A DNA stretch of 64,000 nt from Cryptomeria japonica. Taxonomy: Eukaryota; Streptophyta; Pinopsida; Cupressales; Cupressaceae. A model generated the notes under the pieces. The model was not told the DNA's origin and made no database searches. It worked only from the letters and a program-made list of their open reading frames with translations. Below are positions 33,811 through 44,385 of the stretch, piece after piece. The first letter of the stretch is position 1, and each line of letters opens with the position of its first letter. The translations under genes were made by a program, and so were the position numbers. The stretch is from contig NC_081410.1 in assembly GCF_030272615.1 (NCBI RefSeq), positions 258,897,533-258,961,532 on the forward strand, in the 5' to 3' direction.

Positions 33811-34650
33811 ATTTTATTTTGTCTTAGCATCTTTTTGATGATCTTGAGGATATTTTTATTGCTGGATTTAGCTTGCCTGTTACCTTGGGGATGATATGGA
33901 GATGAATGGGATATTTTGATGGCATACTCCTCACAGAAGGTGTTGAATTCCTCATATTTGAAGCACATTCCATTATCAACAATAATCCTAGCAGGGACAC
34001 CATATCTAGTAATGTTGTTTTCCATCATGAATTTGATGACTACTTTGCTAGTAGCCTGCTTGGTAGGAATTGCTTCTACCCATTTGGTTAAGTAATCGGT
34101 GGCTACCAATATCCACCTGTGACCCCCATTAGATTTGTCTAATATCTCCCCAATGAAATCCAACCTCCATTGCTGAAAAAGGTCCTTCAACTTGCATAGG
34201 TCTTAATGGGAGAGTCCCCTGATACTTCAATTTTCCTGATAACTTCTGGCATGCTTCACACTTCCTAACATATGTATAGGCATCATTGAACACATGTGGC
34301 CAATAATATCTATCCCTCAGTATCTTATGAGTAGTGGTTTTAGCAGAAAAATGACCACCACATACCCCACCATGCATTTCCTGTAAGATTCTTTTTGCTT
34401 GATATTCATCCAGGCAAAGCAACAAGATCCCATCTTTGTTTTTCCAATACAGGTCACCATTAATGATCACATATTTAAATGATTTCAACTTTAGGGTCAT
34501 TTTTTGATTATCAGTCATATTGTCTGGAAATTTCATGTGTTTAAGATAATACACAACATCTATGTACCATGTTGTGTGCTCGATGCTGAAACTAGTTTCC
34601 TCAAGCCCAACTTCATTTACTTGAAATCCTTTAGAATCTTCTCCCACCAT
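33811..34650 (-). pseudogene. Gypsy A integrase: zinc region and catalytic core
   Basis: The HHCC zinc region reads EMHGGVCGGHFSAKTT ... CEACQKLSG at about 34380-34240. The core has WRLDFIGEI with the first Asp, IIVDNGMCF with the second, and HPQGNRQAKSSNKN where the third acidic residue should be: the catalytic Glu is Lys, a G-to-A change. A frame change lies near 34190. The core is cut at 33811 by element D and resumes at 27358. The normal role is insertion of the cDNA copy; this enzyme would be dead even without the insert. Confidence 0.85.
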
Positions 34651-34659
34651 GAGTTTAGC

Positions 34660-36166
34660 TAATCCCTAACCCTTAATGACTTGCAAAATCTTTCTCAATG
34701 TTGAACTCTTGGATTTGATTGATCCATTTGCACCTTTTTCCTGTTACTTCTGTTTGCCTGAAAATATCTTTCACTGCTGCACTAGGAACATAAGCTGTGA
34801 TCTTTGCCCCTACTAGGTATGGTCTGAAGTGTTTTACCACTTTTACCAAAGCATATGCTTGTTTCTCATTTATATTATACTTGATCTTGGATGGGCTCAA
34901 CGATTTGCTGAAGTATGTAATGGGTTGCTCACAACCACTTTGGTTCTTCTATAATAATACTATTGCTACCATGTGACAAGAGGCAAAAGAAAAGATCAAA
35001 AATGGTTTGCTAAAATCTAGTGATATCAATACTGGTGCCTCAGATATTTCCCTCTTGATTACTACAAAGGACTCCAATGCTTTTGCATCCCAATCTATTT
35101 TGGCTCCTTTCTTCAACATCTGCACTATAGGTTTTACAATATCTGCAAATGTGAAGATGATTCTCCTGACAAAGTTGATTTGTCCCAGAAATGACTGAAT
35201 GGCTTTAACAGTTTTTGGAATGGGGACTTCATTGATTGCAGCCACTCTTTTAGGATCAATTTTTACTCCCTCCTTAGATACTATGTGTCCTAGGAGATTT
35301 CCTTCCTCAACTCCAAAATGATATTTCTTTGGATTAAGAGAAATCCCATATTCTAAATCTTTTTTGAATATCCTTTCAAGGTGATTGCAATGGTCTTCAG
35401 CCTTTTTTGAGTAAGTGGTTAGATCATCCTGATATACCACCATTATCACATCTATTAGCTTTGCAAATGCTACATACATTTCTCTTTGGAAAGTTGCCCC
35501 AACATTATTTAGGCCAAATGGCATCCTTGCATACACATAAGTACCCCATGGTGTTGTAAAGGCTATCTTGTATTGCTCAGCCTCCCTAACTTTCAATTGG
35601 TTATAACCCGAGAATCCATCCATCATAGATAATAGTTCAAATCCAGTCACCTTCTGCAACATGATATCCATATTTGGTAATGGGTAGTTATCTTTCAAGG
35701 ATGATATATTCAAGTTCCTAAAATCTACACAGAGTCTTATGTCTCCATTCTTTTTTCTGATAGGCACTAGGTTTGAAACCCAAGTGGAATACCTACAAGG
35801 TTTGATTATCCCCACATATTTCATTTTTATTATTTCTTCTTTCATCTTAGGTAGCAAGGTTGGATTTATAGGTCTTTGTTTTTGTCTAAATGGCTTGGCA
35901 TTAGGTTTAAGGGGTATTTCATGTTGGAAAAGATCTTCTCTATAGGCTTTGAGGTCATCATATGACCATGCAAAAATGTGCCTATAATTTCTGAGCAATA
36001 TTATTAGTTGTTGCTTGATTTTAGGGGTTAATTTCTTTCCAACAAACACATGCCTTGGTGACTCCTCATTTCCCAGGTTAACTTGTTTGACACCACTTTC
36101 TCTAGCTGCAGTCACTTTAGTTTCTATTCCGTCCTGTGCATTGAAAGTTCTTTCTAATGCAACCAA
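34660..36166 (-). pseudogene. Gypsy A reverse transcriptase and original RNase H
   Basis: A clean 405-residue frame from 36166 covers the RT: HVFVGKKLTPKIK linker, RKKNGDIRLCVDFRNLN, MMDGFSGYNQ, MPFGLNNVGATF and active site VVYQDDLT near 35440, intact. The RNase H that follows (to about 34660) has lost its first acidic residue (SFASCHMVAIVLL, then two stops) but keeps YNINEKQAYALV. In Tat elements this native RNase H tends to degenerate while an added one takes over, in line with the intact extra domain at 36194-36793. Confidence 0.85.
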
Positions 36167-36193
36167 ACCTCTTGGTATTTTGTTTGATTTCAG

Positions 36194-36793
36194 CTATATG
36201 ATTTCTTGTCCAAACAAGGTTTCTTTCCCATCAGTTTCTTCCACAAAGTCATTAAAGTTAATAGCTTGTGCCTGATCATGATCCACACACTGCAAGAAGT
36301 TTAGCAAGTTAGCATCATTTTGAAAAATTTGCCAGTTATATAGGTTATCAGGGATAGAAGGTCTGACTTTTATCTCCACTTTTGATATCCCATTCAATGT
36401 CACATCATTCTCCTTTAGTGCAATATTTGCCAGAAAGTCAGCCATTATGTTTTTTGACCTATCAACCCAATTTATTTGAAAGGCATCAAACAATTCGATG
36501 GTGTCCCATACTGCATTCCTATATTGCTTCAATCTAATATGTTTAGAGGCATATTTTTCCTTAATTTGGGACTCTATCAGTTCTGAGTCCCCAAATACAC
36601 TAAGGATTTTAATTCCATGCTTAACTACTAAGTTCAGTCCTGTGATTAGAGCCTCATACTCAACAATATTGTTGGTACATTTAAATATTAACCTAAGAGA
36701 ATACTTAAATGTTTCTCCACTTGGTGAAATGAATAGAATCCTAGCCCCACTTCCTTCCTTACTACATGAGCCATCAAAGTACATGTGCCACAC
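36194..36793 (-). pseudogene. Extra RNase H domain of Gypsy A, between protease and RT
   Basis: A 199-residue frame starts in WHMYFDGSCSKEGSGARI and has acidic residues in NNIVEYEALITGL, SVFGDSELIESQI and KNIMADFLANIAL, the D-E-D-D set of RNase HI. It is in the same frame as protease (upstream, one stop between) and RT (downstream, one stop between). Tat/Ogre elements carry an added archaeal-type RNase H, normally placed after RT-RNase H; here it is before RT. All four acidic positions are kept, so it may have been the working RNase H. The polyprotein as a whole is interrupted. Confidence 0.75.
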
Positions 36794-36886
36794 TTGATCA
36801 TTTGTTTATTTGATGCAAGACTCAATTGGAGATAGATCCTCAGTCTTTGGCTTTGTCAATTGTACTTTAAAATTATCCATGTCTGA

Positions 36887-37453
36887 CTAAATAAAACATA
36901 TTGGCTCAAACGTTTCCACATCCTCAATGATATATGAGGAATGAGGCTCTCTTTCAATTCTCACTTCATGTCCATTCACTGGTATGGTTGCATATGAAAA
37001 ATCTAATTGGACATGTCCCCCTATCAGGTTTGACCATTGTTTGGATAATAACATTCCATAATTTGGAGGGACATCCACTACTGTGGTGTCTGTCTTGTAG
37101 GATGCTTCAGGGCATGCTACTAGCTTGAACTCTACATCTTTCATAATACCCACTACTAGAATAGATCTATTATCCATAGCATAACACTTGCCGAATGTCA
37201 TATCCACCCCCATTCCAAGCTCTTTCATAACTCCCACAGGCATAACATTTATTGTTGCTCTTGAATCAAACATGTAGTTTTTAATCATCTTATTATTGAT
37301 CATTAGAGTCAGGTAAAAGGGATCTACTTGGGAAGGATTTTTTATTATTGTTGACCCCAAATATATGGCTGGAGCTGGATCATGTTCACCATTATTGTCC
37401 TGACCACCTTGTTTGTGTTCTTTCACTTTATCTCCTGAGACATCTGTGATCAT
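36887..37453 (-). pseudogene. Gypsy A aspartic protease
   Basis: The active site reads FDSRATINVMPVGVMKELGM, where DSGAT is expected; Gly to Arg is a G-to-A change. A second conserved block, NYGMLLSKQWSNLIGGHVQLDFSY, follows at the usual distance. Protease would cut the Gag-Pol precursor. The frame is open for 188 residues and continues in frame into the extra RNase H. Confidence 0.8.
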
Positions 37454-37524
37454 CCTTAGAGTCTTCTCTGTGTATTAATGGAACTTCATCATCTCAAGCA
37501 ATGGTACAAAGACCTTCATTTGTC

Positions 37525-39693
37525 TCAAATCACTGGCAATGTCAAATGATGTGTAATGGGTATTGGGGAAGTAGCTGTCATATTCTTCCTCTCTCCCTTT
37601 TGCAGTTTTGTTAGCTGAACCTCTTTCTCTTTGGTTTTTCTTGGGTCCTTATCTCGGACATTATTCATTTTATTCATTGATTTAGATATTTTATTGGTTT
37701 CTTTCATGAACATGTTGGAGGGCTTTCCTTGCTCGAGGTTTATGATTCTATTTCTGAGAGCATAGGTCCTTTTGGCTTTCTCCACCACAGTCATCATGAT
37801 TCTTTCCCTTTCTTCTTCAGTGGGGACCTTGAGTTTGATTTCTTCTTCGTCATCTGAGAATATTTGCTGCATACAACACTGTTGATTGATCCATTTGGAA
37901 CTTACATCACTATCCCCCTCTTCTTCAGATGAGTTGTATTCTTCAAATGAAAGAAAATTTATGGTGTGGTCATCTGTATACCCTTCACATTCTTCTTCTT
38001 CTTCCTATAGCTTCTTTGCTACTATACATTGGTAAGGAGAATGTGGCATGTCACAAGCAAAGCACCACAGGTTATCTTTTGACACTTGATTCACAGTTCT
38101 TTTTAGAGGATCTGGCGTCTGCATATTATCCTTTTGATTATTCTCCACTGGTTTCCCATCCTTCTAGGTAGTATTGTAAGGTATATCGTGTAGTCTGGGT
38201 CTATCATGATGGAAGAACTGTTGTTTCTCTATTTTATTTACCTTCATAGATAAATCTTTTAGAACATTCAATAGTTTTTCCAATTTGTCTTCATCTTTAG
38301 TTTGTTTGGGAACTTTTGGATTGAACAACCTAGTATCTTCTCTCTTCCCAATTCTCCCAGCAGCTTTCCTATTGTTTTCTATAGTTATGGCAGCTTTCAT
38401 AACCCCTTGAAGAGTCGTAGGGTTTTTTGTCCCGAGTTTATAATTTGTCTTGCTGTCAAAGGCATTTATGTAGTACAAGATGCTTACTTTTGGGACTAGC
38501 TTTATCCTATTAGGAATTTTGTTTATAACTCTATTGAATCTTTTATTGAAATCAACTACTGTCTCATTAGGTTCTTTCTTGATACTTATGATTTCATGTA
38601 GTGCAAACTCAGGGCTATTTTGATCTCCATACTGTTTGAGAAAAAGTCTCTTAAACTCTGCAAGGCTACTTATTGAAGCATCAAGTAATGTTTTGAACCA
38701 ATCTCATGCATCCTCTGTTAAAGACTACATAGATATTTTCATTTTAACATCTTCATATGGGAGGCAAAAATCTTCCATGACTGTATCGAAAGCTTTGCAA
38801 TGTGCTTCTCTTGTGATAGCATTACTCCCAGAGAATTTTGGTACTATAGTTTTGATTTCATTTGGGATGGAATGAGGATATACCACCATTCCTAAAAATT
38901 CAAATTGTTTGATATGCTCTATATTCATCAATCCATATCTTCCTTGGAAGAAATTCCCATGGTTCTGACTCATGTTATTGTAATGGGGAAATTGGTTTCG
39001 GGGTTGGAATTGACTTTGATATGCAAAGTTGTTATAATGATTGTACTGATGTTTAGGAGGTACATGGGTGTATGCATAGTTACCATTCCCATGATCATAT
39101 AAGGGGTTTCGAGTTATTTTATAGGTATTGTTCTTTACATTGGTTTCATCTTTATGATTTCTTCCCTTGTCTAATCCTTGGGTTGCATGTTCACATCTTT
39201 CTTTGTACTTATTCAGGTCATGATCAATATCATTTTCATTAACATTAATACCCAGCCTAGCACATAATTTCACACACTCCCTTGTTCTTCCAATATATTT
39301 CATTTCAATAGCTACATCTAACATTTGTTTCATTAAATCTACAAAATGGTCTGGTGCATCCATCCTGCTTGAGCCTGAGGAACTTGATGTATTTTCTCTT
39401 GAATTTGGGTGATGATTTTCAAAACCAGGAGGGGATTTTCCTTTTTGTGCTTTATCTACAGCTGCCAAATCCTCATTTCTTGGGCATGAAGGAATTGTAT
39501 GATCCTGTCTATTCAAAGCTGGATGTGAGTTATTTTCAGAGTAATGCTGATTATACCTCTCATTCATGAAATCATTCATGTGTTCCATTATATTGTTTGT
39601 TGGTTCTTTGTTTGGTTTTTTCTTGTTTCTTTTTTGATCAAATTTTAATTGTATTATTGGATGGCCTTGTGTTATTGACCTCCTCCCATACAT
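37525..39693 (-). pseudogene. Gypsy A gag
   Basis: Gag opens near 39693 with a basic stretch, then a long Asn/Gln/Tyr/His/Phe-rich low-complexity part (about 39100-38930). The retrotransposon gag domain follows (CKAFDTVMEDFCLPYEDVKM ... DWFKTLLDASISSLAEFKR). A compact Cys/His motif, CFACDMPHSPYQC, lies near 38060. A charged tail runs to 37525 before the protease. Stops lie near 38722, 38709 and 38164. The gag is large, as in Tat elements. It would form the particle; this copy is dead. Confidence 0.75.
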
Positions 39694-39805
39694 AAAACTT
39701 CTTCTCTTTATTTCAGAGTCACCACCACTATCTAGAGAGGAAATTTGTCTCTTTTATATGAGTTCTTTCCCACAACAAAGTCTCTTTTTACTTTAAATGA
39801 ATATT

Positions 39806-39824
39806 GTCCCTAGCAGAGTCACCA
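39806..39824 (-). other. Primer-binding site of Gypsy A
   Basis: Minus strand TGGTGACTCTGCTAGGGAC lies three bases inside the 5' LTR. TGGCGACTC-type sites are typical of Tat/Ogre Gypsy elements. Confidence 0.75.
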
Positions 39825-39827
39825 ATT

Positions 39828-40237
39828 TGTTGGATCTCAAATCAATAGATTGGATAGGTTCTAAGGAAATGCCAACTCCTATGATCAAACCCTCCATTTG
39901 ACTTGGCCAACTTATAGAGTGAACCTATTCGGTTACTAACTCCCTCACTTTAGGCTCTGCGAGACCTAGGCGGGTATACCTATTCAGTAGTGGCTTTTGA
40001 TGACTAATGCATTTTATAGCAGATTGAGTATCTTGGTCTAAATTCTTCCTTACCTCAAAATGGCATGGCTTCTTGGGAGAGGTGATTTTAGATGAGTTCA
40101 AGATTGTTGTTGTAGAAGCTATTCGATCTTTGTACTTGAAATCTATATGTATGTATACTATTGCTAATTGGCTCTATGAATCCTACTCACTTATCCTATA
40201 GTTTAAATGCAAAGGTAATTAATATGGTAACAGTTAT
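39828..40237 (-). repeat. Gypsy A 5' LTR, segment next to the primer site
   Basis: Starts TGTTGGATCTC (plus sense) and matches 10422-10830. It is interrupted after GTTAT by chromovirus B and resumes at 48562 after GTTGT. The uninterrupted copy at 10820-10840 shows the join. Confidence 0.85.
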
Positions 40238-40942
40238 TGTCATGCCCAAAATTTAGGGCAAGAACGGGATAATTTATTTTTTTTAAACATAACTTTTAAA
40301 AGCATTAATACGACAAATGTAAAATGCTACAACATGTTTTGTCTTAACTATGTTTAGAGTTAACTAGCTCAAGAACCAGAATTATCGAAATAAAAGTGGA
40401 GTTCCAATGATTAGTTTTAAGAGTGCCTCCAAACTACTTGTCAAGTCTTAAGTCGTAAATTAAACTAGGTCAACTAGAGGGTCGATCACAATTGCAAATG
40501 CATATTTTCCTATAGTGTTTAATCACATGCATCTATGTCTAGGAGGGTTAAAAATTTACCCTTTAGCCTATTAAGAGACATTTAGGATTTAAATTCCCTA
40601 GGGTTTAATTTTCAAACATCTAAATTTAAATTATTTAAAAATCTATAACAATCCACAGTTTTCAATTTATAATTATTTCAACCCATTTAGACTCATGATT
40701 AAATATGAACTGCATTAAAAATTTAATTCAATTATCTCAACAAAATAAATATTAATATCGTTATTATTTATTTTATGACACCTCAATATTCTCAACTAAA
40801 AATAAAGAATGATATTAATCCCTTTTAATATTTTATTCTTAATCACCTTTTCTTTTTTCTTTTTTTTAATAAAAGGGTAAGCGTTAATCCCATTAATATT
40901 TATTTCTTAACACCTCCACTTTTATAAATATATATATCATTA

Positions 40943-41006
40943 GATATATATATATATATATATACATTCATGGATCTATTTACAACCTTGCAATAATATT
41001 CTAATA

Positions 41007-41044
<38 letters not shown>

Positions 41045-41105
41045 ATAATATATATATAATAATATATATATATAATAATATATAATAATATATATATATA
41101 TAATA

Positions 41106-41131
<26 letters not shown>
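40943..41131. repeat. AT microsatellite cluster
   Basis: Runs of (AT)n and (AATAAT)n occupy most of this stretch within the long LTR. The open frames here are Tyr/Ile repeats and are not genes. Confidence 0.95.
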
Positions 41132-41136
<5 letters not shown>

Positions 41137-41299
41137 CTCCATGCAACCCTAACCCTCTTTATATATATATTTTTACTATATTAATAGGCTCTCCTATTAT
41201 TTTCTTTAAAACTTATTTTTTTGTTGTTATCAGCCCACTTCTACCCTAGCCCTACCCGGGATAGGGTTTCATATTATTTTTTTTTATTTAGGTTTTTGT

Positions 41300-41478
41300 G
41301 TGCAGGGCCGAATGGAAAGACCCCAGCAGCGGCCATGGCAGGGGGGGCGGAGCGTTGTTTGGGGGAAGACGTGGCCGAGGCTCCTCCTGTGCAATGCATA
41401 GTGGTTTCGGCCCGCGTCGTCCACTGTGTATTGCACAGTGAGCTCAGCCCCGCCGGCCACTATGCAATGCGGCATGCC
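41300..41478. repeat. GC-rich palindromic island in LTR B
   Basis: GTGCAATGCATAGTGG is followed by CCACTGTGTATTGCACAG and CCACTATGCAATGCGG. The first pairs with the other two as inverted copies, so strong hairpins are possible. GC content is far above the surrounding AT-rich DNA, and microsatellites flank it on both sides. Confidence 0.7.
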
Positions 41479-41537
41479 AAAATAATTTTTTTTAAAGTTT
41501 ATTTAATTATTATATTTTATTTTTTGTTTATTTATAA

Positions 41538-41540
<3 letters not shown>

Positions 41541-41597
<57 letters not shown>

Positions 41598-41638
41598 TTT
41601 AATATATATTCATCTATATATATATATATATATATATA
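41541..41638. repeat. AT microsatellite
   Basis: Two long (AT)n runs are separated by about 20 bp. They lie within LTR B. Confidence 0.95.
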
Positions 41639-44369
41639 CATTTTAGATGCATATTGGATCTTTTTTTATTTTTTTGAGTAAATAGGTAATGATACTGCTG
41701 TAAATGAAACATTCTTACCACTTAAGTTATAGTCATCGTATTTTTTTTTTTTTCTTCAAATTCTATAAATCAAAGAATAACTATATGTCTTTAGATGTGA
41801 TTTTTGTAGTAAAATATTGTCAGAATTTAATAAAATTTAAACTGCAACTAGATAGATAGCATATTACTTAAATTTATTAGTCTGTTTACTCTAGATGTAC
41901 TTTCTATAAATAAAGTAAATAACAGAATTAACTAATCCTAAAACAGCAACTATATTAAATAAAGAATTTATTAAATTAAGCTATAGAGATGGTTATGTTA
42001 ATATTAGATTTCATTTTCTGCATTTAAAATAAAATCACAGATTTAATTAAAATACTTTTACATTTCCAGGTATAGTCATAAATGCTTTTATTTTCAGCCT
42101 TTGCATGCATGCGGAATCAATTCTATTTCTTTTCAATTAAATAAAAGAATAATTTTAACTCATTTCCTTTCAAGAAATATTAAATACTCTACAAGATTTA
42201 ACCTCAACTTTAGGACTAGAACTTAGAAATAAACCATTTATCTTTTTTGCAAAAGAACATGATATTTTCTAAATATATATAAACAAATAACATATTCCCA
42301 AGTCTTTATTGCTATTTTACAAATAGCCTCTCATTTCAAACAAATGAGGACTTTTCAAAGGGTATTAATTACATTTACAACAATTTTCCTCAATCAATAT
42401 CTTCCACCATAACTGCATGCCCTGATATTTCTTCTAACAATCTGTAAATAAATCAAAACTATGACCATGGAGTGCTCACCTCCCAGCCTAGGCTAATTGG
42501 TAGCCACCCTCGAGCTCAGAGAACCAAGCCCTAGACAGGTAACAAATATGCAAACACAAAAGATAGAATACACACAAACTAAAACACATCCCAACCTAGG
42601 CTACACTACACCACACATTGTGATGTCCTTTTCAAGGGTGGTAGTGGACCAAGTACCCTGAGGAGAACTACAAGTATGGAAAAGACATGTAGCCACCTCA
42701 TGGAAAACCAAATACATCAAGTATAGAAACCCCCTTATTCCTTATGCCCCCCAAGGCATTCATGCCTTATTTCCCTCCTTATGACCCCCAATGCATAAAC
42801 AAGCCATGCAGAAAGGGTCACATAAAATCCCTTGTGATCACTCTCATAATGAGAGTCTCTCACTCGAGGGTTGTCACTTCTACCACCCACAAGATCTTCC
42901 TCTCTCCCAAGAGTAGAAGGTCTTGATTACTCCAAAAAACACATACAATGAATAAACACAAAATACCAAATAAATTTCCAAGAGAACATGCACAGAAACT
43001 AGTCTTTTACACAAACATTACTTTCAAAACACATTCAATAAGGAATCATTATAAGAAAAATACAACCAACCTTAATTTTCCCAAAGGTATGCTAGTTTTG
43101 TTGAGGATGAGCAGCCTAATTCCACGGTTCTTCTCTTTCTACCCTTAGCCAAAATTCTCAAACCAAATTCTATCTTTTTCCTTTCAAAATTCTCATCTCC
43201 AAAAATGGAGAGTGGGTGACTACCCACAAATTTTCTAATTCTTGCTTAAGAAGCCCATTGTGAGATTTCTCACAAGTTTCTAAAAACTAAAGAGGAAGGT
43301 AAGGTAAAATGGGAAAGGGAACTCTCATTCGAAAAGGAAGGTTTACAACTTAGTTCTAGTCTTCAATTTCGATTTTCGCACAACTTAGAAAAGTCACTTT
43401 TTAGGGAGTCTAGAAGGTCACATGGGAGTAGAAACTTGCCTAAAATTACCCCTAACCCTTAGGTATACCTTATGGGCTTTAGAAAACCCTATTAAAGTAC
43501 CCCTAGGTGTCCATTTAACCCTTTTTAAACCCCTCTGAAGTTTATTTTCGGGTCAAACCTATGTTGACCATCCCAAAGATTCTTTACCCAAGGCATTTAT
43601 GGAATCTCATTACATTAATTGAAAAAGCTATAGTTGAACAATTCCCACCAAGAGACAAATTTAAAAATCCAAACATAAATCCACACATGTGTCAAGTGAC
43701 ATAGAAAATACTTTTACAAATTTATACATGAAATCATGTCTCTTGTGGATTTTACATAAATCAATTAAATAACACTTAACACACATGCATCATTTACTAT
43801 TATGAATAAAATACAACACAAACGGGGTGTTGTCTCTCCAAATAGACAAACCCTGGCTTTATGAACATACATAGGTCTAGGTTTGGTTCTCCATAATATT
43901 TCCATGGTCACATGGATAACTTCCTGTGCATCTCAATTTACACATTAGTAGCTTCAAGTAACCTCATATAATATAAATCACAAGAATAATAATACACATC
44001 ATCACTTGCATACAATTTATGTCTGAACAATTTAATACATCTTATATCCAAGCAATTTCACATAAGCAATTCATCCTAATTCTCATAATTTTGATCCACA
44101 CATAAAACATACATCATATTTCTATCATCATAGTAAAGTCCTGCAAATTCAATAATGACAATTATCACAGCAAACTCATCCAATTCAAAAATCATGTAGT
44201 GTTCTATATCATAAAGCATATAAATAAAGCATCAACATATAGCAATGTTATCCAAATCATGGAATCATATAAGTTCTAAATCCATAATGCATAAAAAAAT
44301 AAAGCATCCATAATAGTCTCATCATAAAAACCACTGAAATGTCAGACCGAGTTGGGGTGGGGCCTCACA

Positions 44370-44385
44370 CCCTCCCCCTCTAGGC
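44370..44385 (-). promoter_or_regulatory. Polypurine tract of chromovirus B
   Basis: Minus strand CTAGAGGGGGAGGG touches the LTR start TGTGAGGCC and overlaps the pol stop codon at 44380-44382. It primes plus-strand DNA synthesis. Confidence 0.85.

Larger units (their letters stand above)
40238..44369 (-). repeat. Chromovirus B 3' LTR, 4.1 kb
   Basis: Delimited by TGTCATGCCC at 40238 and CTCACA at 44369, next to the polypurine tract. The last 655 bp match the 5' LTR remnant 47907-48561 without a net length change. The interior holds two AT microsatellites, a GC-rich palindromic island and otherwise AT-rich DNA with no coding frame. Confidence 0.85.

Noticed and set aside
33811-39824. Endogenous pararetrovirus
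   Set aside because: Protease and RT could suggest it, but integrase, LTRs, primer site and a TSD show an LTR retrotransposon; no movement protein is seen.
41221-41480. Short GC-rich frame on either strand in LTR B
   Set aside because: Open because of GC content and palindromes; no conserved motif, and it runs into the AT microsatellite.
40900-41646. Open frames of Tyr/Ile repeats on both strands
   Set aside because: They are translations of AT microsatellites in LTR B.
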